Source of the DNA: Candidatus Woesearchaeota archaeon
GTDB lineage: Archaea; Nanobdellota; Nanobdellia; Woesearchaeales; UBA583
Reading direction: 5' to 3'
DNA length: 15,978 nucleotides
Assembly (NCBI GenBank): GCA_007117405.1
Contig: SKGP01000032.1
Location: 1 to 15,978 of the forward strand
The notes under the pieces: model-generated
Seen by the model: the letters and a program-made list of their open reading frames with translations, nothing else
Told to the model about the DNA's origin: nothing
Database searches by the model: none
Part shown: positions 1 to 7,041 of the stretch, one piece after another
Position numbering within the stretch: position 1 is the first letter of the stretch
How the letters are laid out: each line of letters starts with the position of its first letter
Made by a program: the position numbers and the translations under genes

Positions 1-208
1 CAAATGCCTTAAAAAACTTTTGAGGAATAATAACTCCTTTTGCATCTTTTACTTTGCTAGAAAGCAAAGAACCTGGAACTGCTTTAATTTTCCAACTTTT
101 AATTCTATTATCTTCAATTAAAGCTTCTTCTACTTCACCAAAGAAATATCCGGTGTCTGTAAACACTTTCATTTCGTAAACATCTGTAATTCTTTTAAAT
201 CTTGCCAT
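1..208 (-). CDS. PRC-barrel domain protein (partial, C-terminus outside window)
   Basis: Reading the minus strand from the ATG at 208 gives an uninterrupted 69-codon frame to the window edge. It begins MARFKRITDVYEMKVF and continues with TGYFFGEVEEALIEDNRI and then KVKDAKGVIIPQKFF. This beta-strand pattern (entry strand, 'G.v.g.ve....' turn, later '.vIIP..f') is that of a PRC-barrel. A TTTATAAA box at 231-238 is centred 26-27 nt upstream of the ATG, so this gene probably has its own leaderless transcript instead of relying on read-through from the membrane-protein gene upstream. PRC-barrels are small protein-interaction modules; in archaea some (CdpB proteins) work with SepF/FtsZ in cell division. 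That role here is only a possibility. Confidence 0.75.
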   Translation of the reverse strand, partial: MARFKRITDVYEMKVFTDTGYFFGEVEEALIEDNRIKSWKIKAVPGSLLSSKVKDAKGVIIPQKFFKAF

Positions 209-230
209 ATTTTATTAATTTTATTTATTA

Positions 231-238
231 TTTATAAA
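231..238 (-). promoter_or_regulatory. TATA box of the PRC-barrel gene at 208
   Basis: The sequence is TTTATAAA, centred about 26.5 nt from the ATG at 208, the spacing expected for a leaderless archaeal mRNA. It lies in the 43-bp gap after the membrane-protein gene. Confidence 0.6.
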
Positions 239-251
239 CTTTTTCTTATTT

Positions 252-800
252 CTAGCTTTTTGATTTATTCTCAGAGGAGCCACCTCTTGTAATCCATACC
301 ATAACTCCAATAATACCTATTATTACCAATATTGTTACAATTAAGTCTGAGTCAAATGTTGACCCTCCCCACCAATTCGATAGGTATTCAAAAACACCTA
401 GTAAAAACATTAGTATTCCAAATACAACCAAAAATAAAATGGCAGCTAGTGCATATTTTATTGCTGGTTTTTCTGTGAATAAATTTTTGTATTCATCCCC
501 AAAAACAAATCCAAGAACAATTAGAAGGCATAATAAGAATATTACAACTAGAACTGTTTTTACAATTAAATCTTGAAATATTGTAACTATATTATAAGCT
601 GCAACAATGAAAAGGCCAAAGACTAATGCAACTATCGCATTTACACTTCTTGCAAGTTTTGCATCAGAACTTCCACCTTCAAATATTTTTGATTTCTGCA
701 GTATTGCGAAAATTATTGCATATACAAGTATGAAAGGTAAAATTACATCATAAATACCTATTGATATGAGGTTTTCCACTACTGCTCTGAAATCTACCAT
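252..800 (-). CDS. Hypothetical multi-pass membrane protein (about 4 TM helices)
   Basis: The product is 182 aa. Hydrophobic segments lie at about residues 13-34 (IYDVILPFILVYAIIFAIL), 52-72, 80-100, 115-137 and 152-170, so four or five membrane spans. The C-terminus is short, charged and Ser-rich (TRGGSSENKSKS). The 'YD.ILPF.LVYAI.FAIL.KSKIF' opening resembles uncharacterised membrane proteins of DPANN-type archaea, and I know no function for it. It begins 13 nt after the stop of the upstream PRC-barrel gene (814-1080), so the two are probably co-transcribed. It has no clear Shine-Dalgarno. The arrangement PRC-barrel / membrane protein / PRC-barrel hints that the barrels dock on the membrane protein, but that is inference. 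Confidence 0.8.
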   Translation of the reverse strand: MVDFRAVVENLISIGIYDVILPFILVYAIIFAILQKSKIFEGGSSDAKLARSVNAIVALVFGLFIVAAYNIVTIFQDLIVKTVLVVIFLLCLLIVLGFVFGDEYKNLFTEKPAIKYALAAILFLVVFGILMFLLGVFEYLSNWWGGSTFDSDLIVTILVIIGIIGVMVWITRGGSSENKSKS

Positions 801-813
801 TTTTTAAATGAGT

Positions 814-1080
814 TTATAAGATATCCTCTTCTGAAATAACTACAAAGTCTCCAATTGCGATAACTGAATGAAATGGTACTAGGAAATCTCCATTTGTATC
901 TTTTTCCAAACTAACATCTTTTACATATTTAGTTGGGTTTACTATGGTAAAATCAATTATCTCTCCGGTTTTAGTATCGAAAATAAGGTCTCCCACATCT
1001 CCGAACTTTTTTCCGCTTTTACTTACAACTACTTTGTCAAGTAGCTTTCTTGATAATATTTTTTCTTTTGTTTGAGCCAT
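814..1080 (-). CDS. PRC-barrel domain protein, 88 aa
   Basis: The product is a single small domain. After a short N-terminal basic segment (MAQTKEKILSRKLLDKVVV) come the typical PRC-barrel strands: 'GKKFGDVGDLIFDTKTGEIIDFTI', then a linker, then 'FLVPFHSVIAIGDFVVISEEDIL'. The 'vP...v.aIGd.viv.e..l' ending is characteristic of archaeal stand-alone PRC-barrels. No signal peptide or membrane helix is seen, so it is cytoplasmic. A TTTATATA box (1107-1114) lies about 30 nt from the ATG, giving a leader of only a few nucleotides. It is the first gene of a probable operon with the membrane protein at 252-800. It is distinct in sequence from the PRC-barrel at 1-208. Confidence 0.85.
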   Translation of the reverse strand: MAQTKEKILSRKLLDKVVVSKSGKKFGDVGDLIFDTKTGEIIDFTIVNPTKYVKDVSLEKDTNGDFLVPFHSVIAIGDFVVISEEDIL

Positions 1081-1190
1081 ATTATATTAACATATTTAAC
1101 TCAGGATTTATATATTTTTTGTTTTTTCTTGTCCAGTGGCTATATATTAATAAATACTTTAAAAAGTTTTTTAGGTAAGTTTTTAATAAG

Positions 1191-1970
1191 ATGTTTTTTA
1201 CATTTATTATTATGGATGTAAAATATGACCAGCATTTTCTTATATCAAAGAATATTATGCTTATACAGTCTAATATTTCAAATATAAAAAGTAGTGAAAC
1301 TATTTTAGAGATTGGTGCTGGAGATGGTCGTCTTTCTCAGTTTATTCTTCAAAAAAGTCCAAAAAAACTAATAAGCATTGAAATAGATGAGAGTTTCAAA
1401 GACAAGTTATTATCAATAAAAAATAGTTATGAAAATTTTGAGCCTCTTTTCGGGAATGGTCTTGAAATTATTGAAAAAGTAGAATTTGATAAAATTATAG
1501 CAAATATACCCTATTCTATAACAGAGCCTTTATATAAAAAGTTATTAGAAAAGAAAGTAAAGTTTGCCTTGCTTTTACATGGAAGAACATTTTATGAGAT
1601 TTTAATGGACAATTCAAGTAAATGGCATTATTTTGTAAACTCTTTCTATGAAATTGAACTTATAAAAGATATTCCTGGAAATGCATTTGAACCTCCTGCA
1701 AAAACAATGTCTGTGCTTTTGCTTTTAAAAGAAAAGAAGAACAAAACAAAATTCGACATATTTCTAAATGAACTTTTTTTAAGGTCTAAAAGAAATATTA
1801 GAAATGCTTTAATTTTTTCATTAGTTGAAGTTTTAGAAATTTCAAAGAAAGATGCCAAGAAGCTTTTAGAGCCAATTTTCATGAAATTCGAATTAGAAAA
1901 TAAAGTTACAATGAACATTCCAAATGAGAAATTTGTTTCAATTGTTCAAGAAATAAAAAAAATAATTTAA
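1191..1970 (+). CDS. ksgA: 16S rRNA adenine dimethyltransferase KsgA/Dim1 family
   Basis: The 259-aa protein would dimethylate two adjacent adenines in the 3' hairpin of 16S rRNA, using S-adenosylmethionine. It has the family entry motif (YDQHFLISKNIM), the SAM-binding motif I (ILEIGAGDGRLS), an acidic ribose-binding position (ISIEIDES) and the catalytic NIPY motif (IIANIPYSIT). The later family motif is changed: F-E-P-P-A-K-T replaces the common F.P.P.V.S pattern. The small C-terminal helical domain is present. Two starts are possible. The ATG at 1191 lies about 29 nt from a TATA-like TTTAAAAA (1158-1165). The ATG at 1212 gives a protein starting MDVKYDQHFL, which fits the family length better. 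I give 1191 but the second start is nearly as likely. It is convergent with the DUF1931 gene. Confidence 0.88.
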   Translation: MFFTFIIMDVKYDQHFLISKNIMLIQSNISNIKSSETILEIGAGDGRLSQFILQKSPKKLISIEIDESFKDKLLSIKNSYENFEPLFGNGLEIIEKVEFDKIIANIPYSITEPLYKKLLEKKVKFALLLHGRTFYEILMDNSSKWHYFVNSFYEIELIKDIPGNAFEPPAKTMSVLLLLKEKKNKTKFDIFLNELFLRSKRNIRNALIFSLVEVLEISKKDAKKLLEPIFMKFELENKVTMNIPNEKFVSIVQEIKKII

Positions 1971-1980
1971 TATATATAAA

Positions 1981-1994
1981 CCTTTAATTAAAGG
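1981..1994. terminator. Palindrome between convergent ksgA and DUF1931 genes
   Basis: CCTTTAATTAAAGG is a perfect 14-bp palindrome in the 17-bp gap region between the two convergent stops. It overlaps the stop codon of the minus-strand gene. It may serve as a shared transcription stop or simply be a chance palindrome; a stem this AT-rich would be weak. Confidence 0.3.
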
Positions 1995-2341
1995 TCTTTT
2001 GCACCAACAGTTTTTCTTCCGTTAGCTTCAGCTCTTGCGCAAGCTTGCTGTACTGTCTGTGTTAGAACTTCGTTTAATGCATCTGCAAAGTCACCTGAAA
2101 CATTTTGTCCGCTAACTACATCTTTAACTTTTGATTTAACAACAAGCATAACTTTTGCTGAATTTTTTCCAACATAAGCATCTTTTGCTTGAACTGTTTT
2201 TCTTCCGTTAGCTTCAGCTCTTTTACCAGCTTTTTTTACTAGTTCAACTGCTACTGCGTTAAGTGCATCTGCAAAATCTCCTGCGACATTGCAGTTGCCT
2301 GATACTTCTTTTACTTTAGATTTTACTACAATCATTTCCAT
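1988..2341 (-). CDS. Tandem-duplicated DUF1931 histone-fold protein
   Basis: The 117-aa product consists of two copies of one unit of about 55 aa. Unit A spans residues ~4-55 (VVKSKVKEVSGNCNVAGDFA onward to GRKTVQAKD) and unit B ~66-117 (VVKSKVKDVVSGQNVSGDFA onward to GRKTVGAKDL). Both end RAEANGRKTV.AKD, the signature end of DUF1931, a small histone-fold family in archaea normally found as single-unit proteins. A two-unit chain would form an intramolecular histone-fold pair, probably binding DNA. The units are joined by a 10-residue linker (AYVGKNSAKV). Unit A has one Cys and unit B one Cys. Two ATGs (2341 and 2335) are possible. Its promoter and a 5' hairpin are listed separately. The DNA-binding role is inferred from the fold. 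Confidence 0.85.
   Translation of the reverse strand: MEMIVVKSKVKEVSGNCNVAGDFADALNAVAVELVKKAGKRAEANGRKTVQAKDAYVGKNSAKVMLVVKSKVKDVVSGQNVSGDFADALNEVLTQTVQQACARAEANGRKTVGAKDL
2010..2222. repeat. 27-bp identical segment in the two DUF1931 units (2010-2036 and 2196-2222)
   Basis: The same 27 bases, encoding the core of RAEANGRKTV, occur at 2010-2036 and 2196-2222. The offset is 186 bp, that is 62 codons, so the repeat is in frame. The synonymous positions are also identical, which suggests a recent duplication or gene conversion between the two units. Confidence 0.85.
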
Positions 2342-2358
2342 TTTTTATGGTTTTTTTG

Positions 2359-2376
2359 TTAGGTAACTAAACCTAA
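2359..2376 (-). promoter_or_regulatory. Inverted repeat at the predicted transcription start of the DUF1931 gene
   Basis: TTAGGT and ACCTAA (2359-2364 and 2371-2376) form perfect 6-bp arms around a 6-nt loop. The arms lie exactly where transcription should begin, given the TATA box at 2398-2405. The site could be an operator, or a 5'-terminal mRNA hairpin in an unusually long leader (about 35 nt). Confidence 0.45.
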
Positions 2377-2397
2377 TACAAAATTAGAAAATTTGTT

Positions 2398-2405
2398 ATT
2401 TATAA
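2398..2405 (-). promoter_or_regulatory. TATA box of the DUF1931 gene
   Basis: TTATTTATAAATTTTTT surrounds a TTTATAAA-type box read on the minus strand. The predicted start of transcription is near 2376, so this mRNA has a leader, unlike the neighbouring genes. Confidence 0.5.
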
Positions 2406-2521
2406 ATTTTTTCAATCACTGGGTGTAAAATGGTCTAAAATGATGCTATTGATGGGTTATATGAGTTCTTTATAAATAAATATCTTTTCTTTATAAAATC
2501 AGGAAAATTCTTTAAGAAAAG

Positions 2522-2529
2522 TTTATAAA
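2522..2529 (+). promoter_or_regulatory. TATA box of ileS
   Basis: TTTATAAA is centred 26-27 nt before the ATG at 2552, which predicts a leaderless ileS mRNA. Similar boxes at about 2470 and 2491 lie further upstream and may be secondary. The rest of the 210-bp divergent spacer (2342-2551) holds no ORF that I can support. Confidence 0.65.
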
Positions 2530-2551
2530 GAGCTATTCTTAAATTTTAATT

Positions 2552-5500
2552 ATGGAAAAAAATAAATTTGAATATGAAAAAGAGATTCGAAATTTTTGGG
2601 AAAATAATCAAATATATGAGAAAGTTAAGCAGAAAAACAAAGGGGGGCAGAAGTTTAATTTTGTTGAAGGACCCCCATATCCAACAGGTGAGGCGCACCT
2701 AGGCCACCTTAGAAATTGGGCAATAAAAGATAGTGTTTTAAGATTTAAAAGATATGAGGGTTATGATGTTTATGCAAGAGATGGTTATGATGCTCATGGT
2801 TTGCCTGTTGAAAACAAGACACAGAATAAACTTGGATTGAAAACTGTTGATGAAATAAAGGAGTTTGGTGTTGATAAATTTATTGGCGAATGTAGAAATT
2901 ATGCTTATGGAATAATAGATGATATGAAAGATCTTAGGGCAAGATATGCTTTATGGATGGACAGAGACCCTTATCTAACATTTCATCCAGAATATATATC
3001 TATGGCTTGGAATGTATTCAAAAAAGCAGATGAGAAAAAACTTTTATATAAGGATTACAAAACAGTTGCTTGGTGTCCACACGATGAAACCACATTATCT
3101 GATTATGAGATAAAAGATACATATAAGACTCTTGAAGACCCATCGGTATATGTTAGATTTCCAGTAAAAAAAGAGTTTTGGTCAACAAAAGTACCCGAAT
3201 ATTTATTAATTTGGACTACAACACCTTGGACACTGCAATCAAATATGGCAATTGCTGTAAATCCTTTATTTGATTATTCAAAAGTACTCGTGGAAGTAAA
3301 TGGAAAAGAAGAAATACTAATAGTTGCGGCTTCCCTTGCAGAATCAGTAATTAAAAAACTTTCAAAGCAGTCAAATGTGAAATTTAAAAGAGTGTTTATA
3401 ACATTTAAAGGTGCAGAACTTGATGGAGTTAAATATGACCATATTTATTATGATGAGACGCCGAGTCAGCAGCAATTTGCAAATATGGACAATAAACACA
3501 TCCATTCTGTTATAATGGCTGATTTTGTAACACTTGATGAAGGTGAAGATATTTTAGATAAATTGGAAAAAAAAGGTTATAAACACTCAGTTACAGGCCA
3601 AGAGGCAGAAAAGGAGAAAGCTGAAAGCAAAAAACCAAAAGCAGAAGGGAGTGGACTTGTGCACATAGCCCCAGGCCATGGTTTTGACGATTATAATGTT
3701 GGAAAGAGATATGATATTCCAATTTTTTGTCCAGTTGACAGACAAGGTAAATTTACGGAAGGAAAATATAAAGACATGTATTTTAAGGATGTTGACCCTA
3801 TTGCAATAGATTATCTTAAGAAAAAAGGGTTTTTGTTATTTGCTGATAAAAAGTCTCATAGATATCCTTGTTGTTGGAGATGTAAAACGCCAATTGTATA
3901 CAGAGCAGCAGACCAATGGTGGTTTAGAAGATCTGAATTTGCAGAAGAGATAATAAAAGAAAATTCTAATGTTCAGTGGTATCCTAAATCTGCAAAAAAC
4001 ACTTTTGATAATTTAATGAGAACTTCTGGAGATTGGGCGATATCCAGACAGAGATATTGGGGAATTCCCCTTCCTATATTTGAAGATGAAGATGGAAATT
4101 ATAGAGTATTTGGCTCTAAGGAAGAACTAGAAAAAGAAATAGGAAAGACTCTTGATGATTTACACCTTGACAATCTTAAAGGATTAATAGTTAAAAATCC
4201 CAAAAATGGAAAAGATATGACTCATGTTGGTCTTACTGCTGATGTTTGGTTTGATTCTGGTTGCGCTTCATTTGCTTCCCATTATGGTGAAGGTATGAAA
4301 TTTGATGAAATAATAAAGAACCATTATCCTATGAGTTGGATTACAGAAGGAGAAGACCAGATAAGAGGTTGGTTTTCATCTCTTTTCAATGTTGGTTACA
4401 TGGCAACAGGCAAAGCGCCATATAATAAAGTTCTTTTTCAAAGATTCATTATGGATAAAGATGGCCAGAAAATGTCAAAATCCCTTGGAAATGGTATTTC
4501 TGGAAATGAGTCAATAGAGAGATTTGGTTCTGATGCTTCAAGATACTACTTATTATCCAAAAGAGCTCCTGAAGACCAAATTAATTTTGACCTAGATGAA
4601 TTTTCAAATGTAGAGGGTTTTTTCAATACTCTTGAGAATGTTACAAAGTACATGGATTCTTACTTGAAAGAGCACGGATTTAAGGACTCTTTTTGTAATA
4701 TGGGAAATCTCGATGTTGAAGATAAATGGATTTTATACTCATTATCAAAAACAGTTGATTCATTTAAAAATCACTTTGAACATTTTAGGCTAAATCAGGC
4801 AATTTCAGTTGTTGAAACTTTTGTTGTAAAAGATTTATCTAAAACATATTTAAAAATAATAAAGGAGAGGACTGAAGAAAAAGATGAAAATTTACTTGCA
4901 ATTTTTGGAGAAATTCTCAAAAAAACTCTAATGATGCTATCGGTGGCAATTCCTTTTAAAGCTGAATATTTATATCAGAGTACTAGTCTTCCTTTTAAAA
5001 AAGAGTCAATTTTTCTGGATAATTTTCCTGAATCTGATAAAGTCTTAATAAAGGAAGTTGAAAGTAAGAAAATAAATGAGAATTTTGAGTTAGTCCAAGA
5101 CATAATACAGTCTGTATTAAATGCTAGAGAAAAAGCAAAAATTGGAGTTAGATGGCCTCTTGGACAGATAGATATAATTTCATCTAAAGACTTGAAGTCC
5201 TCTCTTGAACCATTTGAAAAGTTAATTCAAAAAATTGCAAATATTTCAAAAATTAGTTATGATTTGAAGGATGTTGAAATTAATTATATTGTTAAACCAA
5301 ACTTTGCTACATTAAAGCAAGATTTCAAAAACCCTTCAGATGCAATAAAAGCAATAAATCTTTCTAAATTTTATATCTCAGAAGATTTAAAGGCTGGAGA
5401 AATTACTGGCGTATATGAAGGAGTTGAATTAGATTTAGAAAAGCACATTATAAAAGAGATAGAACTTAAAGGAGAGTTCATATCATCTGATTTTAACGGA

Positions 5501-5794
5501 GGCAGTGTAATACTTCACACTCATCAAGATGAAATACTCCTAGAAGAAGGATTTTCTAGGGAAATTGTTAGGAGAATTCAGCAAAAAAGAAAGGATTTAG
5601 GACTATCTAAAGAAGAGAGAATTTCACTTAGCTTTGCTGGAAGTGAGGAATACATTCTTGAAATATGTTCTAACTATGAATCTACAATATGTCGTAAAGT
5701 TGGCGCTGTTGAAGTTCTTGAAAACGAACTTGAAAATAGAGAAGATTATGAAATAAAAGATAAAAAACTATCAATCAGTTTGAAAAGAATTTGA
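2552..5794 (+). CDS. ileS: Isoleucyl-tRNA synthetase
   Basis: The 1080-aa class I aminoacyl-tRNA synthetase charges tRNA-Ile and has full length for the archaeal/eukaryotic type. The HIGH motif is HLGH (residues 49-52) in PTGEAHLGHLRNW, and the KMSKS loop is at about 640-644 (DGQKMSKSLGN). The CP1 editing domain carries the threonine-rich WTTTPWTLQSN. The signature RTSGDWAISRQRYWGIPLP favours Ile over Val or Leu specificity, and a cysteine cluster (CCWRCKTPI) precedes it. A lysine/glutamate-rich stretch near residue 350 (EKEKAESKKPKAEG) looks like a small lineage insert in the editing domain. The anticodon-binding and C-terminal domains follow. The ATG is fixed by the leaderless promoter. The last 18 nt, including the stop, recur at 7606-7623. 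Confidence 0.97.
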   Translation: MEKNKFEYEKEIRNFWENNQIYEKVKQKNKGGQKFNFVEGPPYPTGEAHLGHLRNWAIKDSVLRFKRYEGYDVYARDGYDAHGLPVENKTQNKLGLKTVDEIKEFGVDKFIGECRNYAYGIIDDMKDLRARYALWMDRDPYLTFHPEYISMAWNVFKKADEKKLLYKDYKTVAWCPHDETTLSDYEIKDTYKTLEDPSVYVRFPVKKEFWSTKVPEYLLIWTTTPWTLQSNMAIAVNPLFDYSKVLVEVNGKEEILIVAASLAESVIKKLSKQSNVKFKRVFITFKGAELDGVKYDHIYYDETPSQQQFANMDNKHIHSVIMADFVTLDEGEDILDKLEKKGYKHSVTGQEAEKEKAESKKPKAEGSGLVHIAPGHGFDDYNVGKRYDIPIFCPVDRQGKFTEGKYKDMYFKDVDPIAIDYLKKKGFLLFADKKSHRYPCCWRCKTPIVYRAADQWWFRRSEFAEEIIKENSNVQWYPKSAKNTFDNLMRTSGDWAISRQRYWGIPLPIFEDEDGNYRVFGSKEELEKEIGKTLDDLHLDNLKGLIVKNPKNGKDMTHVGLTADVWFDSGCASFASHYGEGMKFDEIIKNHYPMSWITEGEDQIRGWFSSLFNVGYMATGKAPYNKVLFQRFIMDKDGQKMSKSLGNGISGNESIERFGSDASRYYLLSKRAPEDQINFDLDEFSNVEGFFNTLENVTKYMDSYLKEHGFKDSFCNMGNLDVEDKWILYSLSKTVDSFKNHFEHFRLNQAISVVETFVVKDLSKTYLKIIKERTEEKDENLLAIFGEILKKTLMMLSVAIPFKAEYLYQSTSLPFKKESIFLDNFPESDKVLIKEVESKKINENFELVQDIIQSVLNAREKAKIGVRWPLGQIDIISSKDLKSSLEPFEKLIQKIANISKISYDLKDVEINYIVKPNFATLKQDFKNPSDAIKAINLSKFYISEDLKAGEITGVYEGVELDLEKHIIKEIELKGEFISSDFNGGSVILHTHQDEILLEEGFSREIVRRIQQKRKDLGLSKEERISLSFAGSEEYILEICSNYESTICRKVGAVEVLENELENREDYEIKDKKLSISLKRI
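5777..5794 (+). repeat. Direct repeat R1: last 18 nt of ileS
   Basis: AGTTTGAAAAGAATTTGA encodes the final SLKRI of IleRS plus its stop. The identical 18 bases occur at 7606-7623. It is the left boundary of the two-module TA insert. Confidence 0.75.
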
Positions 5795-5797
5795 TTT

Positions 5798-5832
5798 GGA
5801 TTTTTATTTATTATTACTATTATCATTTTGTG
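5798..5832 (+). terminator. T-rich stretch after ileS
   Basis: A run dominated by T (TTTTTATTTATTATTACTAT and on) begins within a few bases of the ileS stop. Oligo-T tracts without a strong hairpin are the usual archaeal termination signal. Confidence 0.35.
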
Positions 5833-5888
5833 TATAATATAACATAAATATTCTTTAATTACTAAATTATTGATAATAAATAGAAAGT

Positions 5889-5920
5889 ATTATAAATACA
5901 CACTACATAATAATATGTAG
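5889..5920 (+). promoter_or_regulatory. Promoter and operator-like inverted repeat of the HEPN-nucleotidyltransferase module
   Basis: An ATTATAAA TATA box (5889-5896) predicts transcription from about 5919. Directly upstream of that start lies CTACAT-AATAAT-ATGTAG (5903-5920), a perfect inverted repeat with 6-bp arms. A second perfect palindrome, ATTATATAAT, follows at 5928-5937. Inverted repeats at the start site are what one expects of an autoregulated TA operon. The partner gene's HTH domain is a candidate binder. Confidence 0.5.
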
Positions 5921-5963
5921 CAACTAAATTATATAATGTAGTTAATAATGTGGGGTTTTGAAA

Positions 5964-6377
5964 ATGATTGAAAATTATAATTGTAAGAAAGCTTTTATTA
6001 GAGTAAGTAAAGAAGATTATTTAGAAGATTTAGAGTTAGGACAGAAAAGTATTGAAACTGCAAAAAAAATAAGCAACTACAAAGATTTTGAGAATGCATA
6101 TATAATATTATATCGTGGCTTACAGTTAATTGGTAATGCATATTTAATTAAAAAATATTCATTAAAAAGTAAAAGTAAAAATTGTCAATTTCAATATTTA
6201 TATGATGAAGGCGATCTCTCTTCTGTGGACTTAGCAGAAATTTCAAAATTTTCTGAAATAAGAAATAATGTTTATTATAATAATGTAACTATTTTTTCAC
6301 AATTAGAACAATCTGAATATGAAAAGAAGTTTAAGGCTATTATGAAAATTATTGATAAATTTATGGAGGAATTATGA
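5964..6377 (+). CDS. HEPN-domain protein, putative toxin of a HEPN-MNT module
   Basis: The product is a 137-aa all-helical protein. Its helix pattern and the element EIRNNVYYNN (Arg at residue 100) match the HEPN superfamily, whose toxin members are RNases with an R-x4-H catalytic motif. Here the expected His is a Tyr (R-N-N-V-Y-Y), so the protein may be a variant subclass or a weak or inactive RNase. In HepT/MntA systems the nearby Tyr is the residue AMPylated by the partner. It overlaps the downstream nucleotidyltransferase gene by 4 bp (ATGA), a strong sign of co-translation. I chose the ATG at 5964, which has GGGG 8 nt upstream (a real leader with a Shine-Dalgarno); a TTG at 5958 is the alternative. 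It is preceded by 169 bp of AT-rich spacer containing the operator-like repeats. Confidence 0.7.
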   Translation: MIENYNCKKAFIRVSKEDYLEDLELGQKSIETAKKISNYKDFENAYIILYRGLQLIGNAYLIKKYSLKSKSKNCQFQYLYDEGDLSSVDLAEISKFSEIRNNVYYNNVTIFSQLEQSEYEKKFKAIMKIIDKFMEEL

Positions 6378-6940
6378 TGATAAAAGATATATTACCTTTA
6401 AGTAGAGTTAGAATAGATATTTTAACCGAATTAGTTGCTGAAGATTTGATGGCAAATGAAATTGCAATTAAAATTAATAGGAGTCTTCAATCAACTCATA
6501 ATGCGCTATCAGATATGAGAGAAGTATTAAATAAAAAACAAAATATTTATTCAATCAAAAAAGAAGTTAGAATATTGTTAGAAAAATTTTTAATTCGAAA
6601 TCTACTTGAAAAAAGATTAGGATATAAATATTATTATATATTACCATATATTAAAAAACATTTGAATCCTAATGAAATAATTTTTTTTGGTTCTTTTTAT
6701 AAGGGAAATGCTACCGAGGATTCAGACATTGATATATTCATTATAAGTGAAGAAGACGAAGAATATGTTAGAAAAGTAAGTTTAAAATTAAGCAAAACAC
6801 TAAAGAAAGAAATTCAAATAATATCAGTTAAACCTCAAGTTCATTTAACTAAATTTGATAAATATTCAGATTTATATAATTCAATTTCAAAAGATTCAAG
6901 AATGGGAATTAAAATACCTTTAGATATACTTGAAGGATGA
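6374..6940 (+). CDS. Winged-HTH + nucleotidyltransferase (MNT-type) fusion, putative antitoxin
   Basis: The 188-aa protein has two parts. Residues ~8-60 form a helix-turn-helix (RIDILTELVAEDLMANEIAI, then SLQSTHNALSDMREV), resembling archaeal winged HTH domains. Residues ~100-155 are a polymerase-beta-like minimal nucleotidyltransferase with FFGSFYKGNATEDSDIDIFI. This gives the GS motif (106-107) and the paired metal-binding Asp118 and Asp120. The third acidic residue of the fold is not obvious in KKEIQIISV. MNT proteins of HEPN-MNT modules neutralise the HEPN toxin by AMPylating it. The N-terminal HTH suggests that this protein also represses its own operon. Overlap with the HEPN gene is 4 bp. 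Confidence 0.8.
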   Translation: MMIKDILPLSRVRIDILTELVAEDLMANEIAIKINRSLQSTHNALSDMREVLNKKQNIYSIKKEVRILLEKFLIRNLLEKRLGYKYYYILPYIKKHLNPNEIIFFGSFYKGNATEDSDIDIFIISEEDEEYVRKVSLKLSKTLKKEIQIISVKPQVHLTKFDKYSDLYNSISKDSRMGIKIPLDILEG

Positions 6941-6943
6941 AAT

Positions 6944-6960
6944 AGAATTTGAAATAAAAA
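6944..6960 (+). repeat. Direct repeat R2 between the two TA modules
   Basis: AGAATTTGAAATAAAAA lies 3 nt after the nucleotidyltransferase stop and is identical to 7615-7631. Its first nine bases are also the last nine of ileS (5786-5794). It separates the HEPN-MNT unit (1158 bp from R1) from the MazF unit (671 bp to R3). Confidence 0.6.
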
Positions 6961-7024
6961 TTATCTTTATATTCCAAACTAAAGTAAATGTATTTTATAA
7001 ATAGAAAGATTTATATTATAGAAA

Positions 7025-7036
7025 TTACTATAGTAA
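7025..7036 (+). promoter_or_regulatory. Operator-like palindrome before the MazF-module antitoxin
   Basis: TTACTATAGTAA is a perfect 12-bp palindrome between the TATA boxes (TTTATAAA at 6994-7001, or TTTATATT at 7010-7017) and the ATG at 7042. This is the position for autorepression by the antitoxin-toxin complex. Confidence 0.45.
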
Positions 7037-7041
7037 ATATT

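Noticed and set aside
1646..1918. Antisense ORF within ksgA, and similar ORFs opposite pirin, uvrA and GH15
   Set aside because: They are shadows of strongly supported genes, with low-complexity composition and no recognisable domains.
2436..2475. Tiny ORF (MMLLMGYMSSL) in the DUF1931-ileS spacer
   Set aside because: It has eleven codons, is upstream of the ileS promoter, and shows no sign of translation.
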